Positions 34,596 to 39,632 of a DNA stretch of 39,632 nucleotides are shown piece after piece (position 1 is the first letter of the stretch; every line of letters begins with the position of its first letter). The notes beneath the pieces are model-generated. The model had not been told where the DNA came from and made no database searches. It was given only the letters and a program-made list of their open reading frames with translations. This stretch comes from Acidobacteriota bacterium. Its GTDB lineage: Bacteria; Acidobacteriota; Terriglobia; Acidiferrales; 2-02-FULL-67-57. Made by a program: the position numbers and the translations under genes. The DNA is taken from positions 1-39,632 of the forward strand of contig JACQTJ010000042.1 of assembly GCA_016210855.1 (NCBI GenBank), written 5' to 3'.

Positions 34596-34603
34596 GCGGG
34601 TCG

Positions 34604-34632
34604 TTGACAAATCGGAGCGGCTCCAGTAAACT
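34604..34632 (+). promoter_or_regulatory. Sigma70-type promoter of the rplM operon
   Basis: A perfect -35 box TTGACA (34604-34609) and TAAACT (34627-34632, 4 of 6) are separated by 17 bases. Transcription should start at about 34638-34640, leaving a leader of fewer than 30 bases before the rplM ATG. Confidence 0.7.
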
Positions 34633-34637
34633 TGCAC

Positions 34638-34664
34638 GTTTGCGGCAGCGTCCGCAAACTTTTT
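34638..34664 (+). promoter_or_regulatory. Terminator-like hairpin directly before rplM
   Basis: GTTTGCGG (34638-34645) pairs perfectly with CCGCAAAC (34652-34659) across the loop CAGCGT, followed by TTTTT at 34660-34664. The rplM ATG begins at 34667. The structure has the form of an intrinsic terminator but begins at the expected transcription start and fills the whole leader, leaving no Shine-Dalgarno sequence. It may be an attenuator or an autoregulatory L13 binding leader, or the end signal of the preceding gene pair. Confidence 0.6.
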
Positions 34665-34666
34665 GT

Positions 34667-35113
34667 ATGAGCACCTACTATCCCAAGGGCAAAGACCGGG
34701 CTGGGTTGGCGGCGAGGCACTGGTATGTGGTGGACGCGCGCGGCCAGGTGCTGGGTCGGCTGGCAACCCGGGTGGCGCGCCTGCTGATGGGCAAGCAGAA
34801 GGCCACCTACACGCCGGCCGTGGACGCCGGGGACCACGTGGTGGTGGTCAACGCGCGCGGCATCCGCCTCACCGGGAAGAAGCTCGACCAGAAGTTCTAC
34901 CGCTGGCACACCGGCTACCCCGGCGGGTTGAAAGAAGTGAAGGCGCGGCACATGTACGAGCAGAAGCCGGAGCGGATGGTGCGGGAAGCGATCCTGGGGA
35001 TGCTGCCCAAGAACAAGCTGCACGGCCGGCGGGCGCGGCGCCTGCGGGTCTACCCCGACGGAAGCCACCCGCACGTGGCCCAACAGCCCCAGCCCCTGCA
35101 GGTGGAGGCCTAA
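34667..35113 (+). CDS. rplM: 50S ribosomal protein L13
   Basis: A 148-residue L13 of normal length: RHWYVVDARGQVLGRLATRVARLLMGK near the N-terminus, HTGYPGGLKE in the middle and AILGMLPKNKLHGRR plus HPHVAQQPQPL at the end. It is an early assembly protein of the large subunit. The ATG at 34667 is fixed by homology (STYYPKG); no Shine-Dalgarno precedes it because a hairpin and a T run fill the leader. Six bases separate it from rpsI, the usual L13-S9 pair. Confidence 0.97.
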   Translation: MSTYYPKGKDRAGLAARHWYVVDARGQVLGRLATRVARLLMGKQKATYTPAVDAGDHVVVVNARGIRLTGKKLDQKFYRWHTGYPGGLKEVKARHMYEQKPERMVREAILGMLPKNKLHGRRARRLRVYPDGSHPHVAQQPQPLQVEA

Positions 35114-35119
35114 GAAACC

Positions 35120-35590
<471 letters not shown>

Positions 35591-35606
35591 GAGGAACAAG
35601 GGAACG

Positions 35607-36560
<954 letters not shown>

Positions 36561-36583
36561 GTGAGGGTGACAGGTTTTCCGCT

Positions 36584-36615
36584 GGCCGACCCGTACGGGC
36601 CGGCCTCTTTTTTTT
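36584..36615 (+). terminator. Rho-independent terminator between rpsB and tsf
   Basis: GGCCG-A-CCC (36584-36592) pairs with GGG-C-CGGCC (36597-36605) across the loop GTAC, with one A/C mismatch. T-C-T8 follows (36606-36615). It is the strongest terminator shape in the window. Since tsf starts only 21 bases later on the same strand without a recognisable promoter between, it probably acts as an attenuator that lowers tsf relative to rpsB. Confidence 0.85.
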
Positions 36616-36636
36616 CCCCCCCGCACAGGAGACCCT

Positions 36637-37320
36637 GTGACTCCCGTGACTCCTGAGACCAATTCCGCTCCGGATCAGAAAGCAGCCACCAGCGCGCAGC
36701 AGGTGAAACTGCTGCGGGAGCAGACCGGGGCGGGGTGGATGGATTGCAAGGCGGCCCTGGAGGCCTGTGGAGGCGACGTCGAGCAGGCGGTGGCCTGGCT
36801 GCGGAAGAAGGGGATGGCCAGCGCGCAGCGGAAGGCGGGCCGCACCACCCGGGAGGGCTCGGTGGCCAGCTACATCCACGCCGGCAGCAAGATTGGGGTG
36901 GTGGTGGAAGTCAACTGCGAGACCGATTTTGTGGCCCGCACCGACGAATTCAAGCAGTTGGTGCACGACTTGGCGATGCACATCGCGGCCGCCGAGCCGC
37001 GCTTCATCCGCCGGGAAGAGGTGATCCCGCAGCTGCTGGCCCAAGAGCGGGAAATCTACCGCGAACAGGCCCGGGCCTCCGGCAAGCCGGACAAGGTGGT
37101 CGAGAAGATCGTCGAGGGCAAGCTCGAAAAATTCTATGAAGAGACCTGCCTGTACGAGCAGCACTTCATCAAGGACGACAAAATGACCATCAAGGAATTG
37201 ATTGACGCGGTGATCGCCCGGGTGGGCGAGAATATCGCCGTGCGGCGCTTTGCCCGCTTCAAGGTGGGCGAGACCACCCTGCTGGCTGAGGCCCAGGCCG
37301 CCGCCGAGCAGGACAGTTGA
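36637..37320 (+). CDS. tsf: Elongation factor Ts
   Basis: A 227-residue EF-Ts. After a 20-residue variable head comes the UBA-like N-terminal domain ([35 protein letters not shown]), then the EF-Tu-contacting TDFVA motif at 96-100 and a core domain. It is shorter than E. coli EF-Ts (283 residues), as in bacteria with a single core subdomain. The start GTG 36637 has AGGAGA seven bases upstream. It catalyses GDP release from EF-Tu. Confidence 0.96.
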   Translation: MTPVTPETNSAPDQKAATSAQQVKLLREQTGAGWMDCKAALEACGGDVEQAVAWLRKKGMASAQRKAGRTTREGSVASYIHAGSKIGVVVEVNCETDFVARTDEFKQLVHDLAMHIAAAEPRFIRREEVIPQLLAQEREIYREQARASGKPDKVVEKIVEGKLEKFYEETCLYEQHFIKDDKMTIKELIDAVIARVGENIAVRRFARFKVGETTLLAEAQAAAEQDS

Positions 37321-37322
37321 CC

Positions 37323-38042
37323 ATGGCCTACACCGCCGTCTTCAAGCGCGTCCTCCTCAAGCTGAGCGGCGAGGCGTTTATGGGGACGCAGGGCTTCGGC
37401 ATCCACGACGAGACCCTGGCGCAGATAGCCCGCGAGATCAAGGACGTCCACGATCTGGGCGTGCAGATCGGCATCATCGTCGGTGGCGGGAACATTTTTC
37501 GGGGCCGCACCTCGGCGGCTCGGGGGGTGGAGCGGGTCACGGCGGACCACATGGGGATGCTGGCTACCGTCATCAACGCCCTGGCCTTGCAGAACGCTCT
37601 GGAACGAGTTGAGGTGGTGACCCGGCTGATGACCGCCATCGAGATGCAGCAGCTGGCCGAGCCGTTCATCCGCCGCCGGGCCATCCGGCACCTGGAGAAG
37701 GGGCGAGTGGTCATCTTCGCCGGCGGCACCGGCAACCCGTACTTCTCCACCGACACGGCGGCGGCCCTGCGGGCCATGGAGATCGGCGCGGAGGTGATCC
37801 TCAAGGCCACCAAGGTGGACGGCATCTACGACGCCGACCCCAAGACGGTCTCGACCGCCAAGATGTACGACCGCATCTCCTACCTGGACGTGCTTTCCAA
37901 GTCGCTGGCGGTGATGGACTCGACCGCCATCTCACTCTGCAAGGACAACAACCTGCCCATCCTGGTCTTCAACCTCACCCACGCCGGAAACATCAAACGG
38001 GTGGTACTGGGCGAAAAGATCGGGTCGCTCGTCTCTGCGTAG
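37323..38042 (+). CDS. pyrH: UMP kinase
   Basis: A 239-residue amino-acid-kinase-fold enzyme of usual PyrH length. [13 protein letters not shown] at the start, [30 protein letters not shown] and [13 protein letters not shown] are all conserved. It phosphorylates UMP to UDP. The ATG at 37323 is chosen; a TTG at 37317 overlapping the tsf stop would add two residues. The order tsf-pyrH-frr is widely conserved. Confidence 0.96.
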   Translation: MAYTAVFKRVLLKLSGEAFMGTQGFGIHDETLAQIAREIKDVHDLGVQIGIIVGGGNIFRGRTSAARGVERVTADHMGMLATVINALALQNALERVEVVTRLMTAIEMQQLAEPFIRRRAIRHLEKGRVVIFAGGTGNPYFSTDTAAALRAMEIGAEVILKATKVDGIYDADPKTVSTAKMYDRISYLDVLSKSLAVMDSTAISLCKDNNLPILVFNLTHAGNIKRVVLGEKIGSLVSA

Positions 38043-38044
38043 GT

Positions 38045-38617
38045 ATGCAGCCGCCTGGCAGTGTCAAAGAGGCCCTGGCTCTGACCCGCACCCGCATGGA
38101 GAAGACTGTCGAGGATTTCCGGCGGGAGCTCGGGCACCTGCGCACGGGCCGGGCGTCGGTGACGCTGCTGGAAGACGTCAAGGTGGACTACTACGGGACG
38201 TCCACGCCGGTCAACCAGCTGGCCAAGCTCGCCACCCCCGAGCCCACCCTGATCGTGGTGCAGCCCTTTGACCCCTCCATCACCCAGGCCATCGAGAAGG
38301 CCATCCGCTCGGCCGAGCTGGGCCTGAACCCGGCGAGCGACGGCAAGGTGATCCGCGTCCCCATCCCGCCGCTGACCGAGGAGCGGCGCAAGGAGTTGGT
38401 CAAGCACCTGCACACGGTGCTGGAGAACCACAAGACCGCGGCCCGCAACATCCGCCGCGACTCCAAGGAAGCCATCGAAGCCTTCTTCCGGGACAAGAAG
38501 ATCAGCGAGGACGACAAGCACCACGCCATCACCGAGCTCGACAAACTCACCCACGACTATGCCGAAAAACTCGACTCCCTCTCCAAAGCCAAAGAGAAGG
38601 AAATCCTGGAAATCTGA
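38045..38617 (+). CDS. frr: Ribosome recycling factor
   Basis: A 190-residue RRF of usual length: MEKTVEDFRRELGHLRTGRAS near the N-terminus, VDYYGTSTPVNQLAKL and VVQPFDPS in the middle, RIPP-type IPPLTEERRKELVK, and the long C-terminal helix pair rich in charged residues. With EF-G it splits post-termination ribosomes. It starts two bases after pyrH and is the last gene of the ribosomal operon; the 80 bases that follow up to the convergent gene show no clear terminator. Confidence 0.96.
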   Translation: MQPPGSVKEALALTRTRMEKTVEDFRRELGHLRTGRASVTLLEDVKVDYYGTSTPVNQLAKLATPEPTLIVVQPFDPSITQAIEKAIRSAELGLNPASDGKVIRVPIPPLTEERRKELVKHLHTVLENHKTAARNIRRDSKEAIEAFFRDKKISEDDKHHAITELDKLTHDYAEKLDSLSKAKEKEILEI

Positions 38618-38697
38618 GCGGCGGGCGAGGTTTACGAAACAGCGCAGGCTAACAAGTGTTGGCTCTGGAATGTGTGATGACAACCCCCCCTGACCGA

Positions 38698-39632
38698 CTA
38701 CCCCGGAGGCGTCCTCTTCTTCGCAAGCCGTTTCTGCATAACAGCTTCAAGCCATTCGTACCTCGACTCCATATCCAAGTGAATACGTTCCGTGGCTTCA
38801 CAAAGGTCTAGCAGTGTTTCCACTCTCTTGTAGGTCGCAGCGAATCCCCTAAATCGCCCTCCCACCTCTTCCCAACAATAAGGTGGTGCCTCGCTACTGA
38901 ACAGCTCGGTAGCGGTTAGCACTAGGACAGGGTTGAGCCAGCGATCCGCCCGCCAGTGGCGGCGCCCCCTCGTTGCTAGGCTGCGTATTCGCCTTTTCTC
39001 TGCTCGTGTGAGTTCTGTCTTGAGGGTACAGAACGCCAGCACCGCACCTGGAAACTGCCTAGCGACCGACCTCAAGCGGGCAACGTCTTGGTCATCGAAA
39101 GAGTCAAATGTCTTACACTCGCCAAGGATGAGATATGGGCGAGAGTCGAACCATCTCGTGGACCTCCAGAATATCCCAAAGTCGAGCTCTGCACTTGCAC
39201 CTTGTCTCAGTTGTAGCATGAATGAAGGCACGGCAGTTCCCGTCGAATGCATCCGGTGGTTGTCCAAGAAAAAGCGCAAGGCTAGTGCAACACAGTATGC
39301 TCCGTGAGCGTAGTTCTTTATGCTGAACGGCCCCGTAGTCCGAAAATACCACGGGCTGGGCGGAGGATTGTCAGACGGGAATTTGAATACCGAAAGACAC
39401 TTATCGCATCGGAGCTCATCACGCAGCTCTCCCAATCCATACCATGTTCTCTGTTGACAGGCGGGGCACTGTGCTTCAACGCCAAGGCGTAAGATGCCTC
39501 TCCTAGTCAGCGTCTGCAGATGTGTAGTGGCCATTGCCCGCCGTTGCGGCGGGTAGATGTCGCCTATCCTTTGACTTAGCTCACCGAAAGGAACCGTGCT
39601 CCCCTGAGCCATTCTCTCAAGGAGCTTTAGGA
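38698..39632 (-). CDS. Zinc-ribbon protein with PD-(D/E)XK nuclease-like domain, N-terminus outside window
   Basis: The frame is open to the right edge: before the first internal ATG (39612) it continues LKLLER without a stop, so the visible 311 codons are probably only the C-terminal part. Numbered from that ATG, a helical/winged-helix-like segment (about 1-45) precedes a zinc ribbon with C49-x2-C52 and C69-x2-C72. Then come WYFRTTGPFS and YAHGAYCVALAL. A core with E142-x-D144 followed by E165-x-K167 (ILGECKTF) has the shape of a PD-(D/E)XK endonuclease active site. I do not recognise the family by name. Base composition is lower in G+C (for example 31 of 60 at 39061-39120) than in the ribosomal genes next to it, suggesting acquisition. 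Confidence 0.6.
   Translation of the reverse strand, partial: LKLLERMAQGSTVPFGELSQRIGDIYPPQRRAMATTHLQTLTRRGILRLGVEAQCPACQQRTWYGLGELRDELRCDKCLSVFKFPSDNPPPSPWYFRTTGPFSIKNYAHGAYCVALALRFFLDNHRMHSTGTAVPSFMLQLRQGASAELDFGIFWRSTRWFDSRPYLILGECKTFDSFDDQDVARLRSVARQFPGAVLAFCTLKTELTRAEKRRIRSLATRGRRHWRADRWLNPVLVLTATELFSSEAPPYCWEEVGGRFRGFAATYKRVETLLDLCEATERIHLDMESRYEWLEAVMQKRLAKKRTPPG

Overview
The window is a gene-dense, high-GC chromosomal segment of a Gram-negative-type bacterium. MurE carries the DNPR motif of meso-diaminopimelate ligases, and the division and cell-wall (dcw) cluster is complete from mraZ to ftsZ. Together with DUF3106, ZIP, CutA and JAMM neighbours this would fit an Acidobacteriota genome. 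That assignment is inference from general resemblance; no 16S gene or other decisive marker is present.

Layout. (1) 1-1473, minus strand: a MoxR AAA+ ATPase and the start of a DUF58 membrane protein that runs off the left edge. (2) 1531-1605: tRNA-Val(CAC). (3) 1715-5501, plus: a divergent YchF-like P-loop protein, a ZIP metal transporter, and a translationally coupled ECF sigma / zinc-finger anti-sigma / DUF3106 operon. (4) 5621-23063, plus: the dcw cluster mraZ-rsmH-ftsL-ftsI-murE-murF-mraY-murD-ftsW-murG-murC-murB-ftsQ-ftsA-ftsZ. It is headed by a sigma70-type promoter and 10-bp-phased AGTGG boxes that look like a MraZ operator, and followed by a JAMM peptidase gene. It makes the lipid-linked peptidoglycan precursor and the divisome. 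(5) 23543-28346, minus: pgm, ftsB-like, rpiB, glyA and a GT4 glycosyltransferase. (6) 28408-29771, plus: cutA and corA. (7) 29797-30936, minus: a cystathionine gamma-synthase/lyase family enzyme. (8) 31079-32394, plus: an M48 metalloprotease and a small secreted protein. (9) 32639-33697, minus: an extended SDR/epimerase. (10) 33782-34587: an AT-richer element with imperfect terminal inverted repeats and an 8-bp flanking duplication, carrying a small DUF5678-like protein and a retropepsin-like protease. (11) 34604-38617, plus: rplM-rpsI-rpsB-tsf-pyrH-frr, with a terminator-like hairpin directly in front of the rplM start codon and a strong terminator between rpsB and tsf. (12) 38698 to the right edge, minus: an incomplete protein with a four-cysteine zinc ribbon and a PD-(D/E)XK-like nuclease motif.

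Most of the window is conserved housekeeping. The accessory parts are the 33.8-34.6 kb element and the right-end nuclease-like gene, both visibly lower in G+C than their neighbours. The best candidates for something undescribed are the boundary structure and passenger pair of that element, the rplM leader hairpin, and the zinc-ribbon nuclease-like protein. No CRISPR array, prophage or recognisable transposase gene was seen. No stretch longer than 300 bases lacks a gene; the two longest gaps, 5502-5794 and 32395-32638, are described under their sites.
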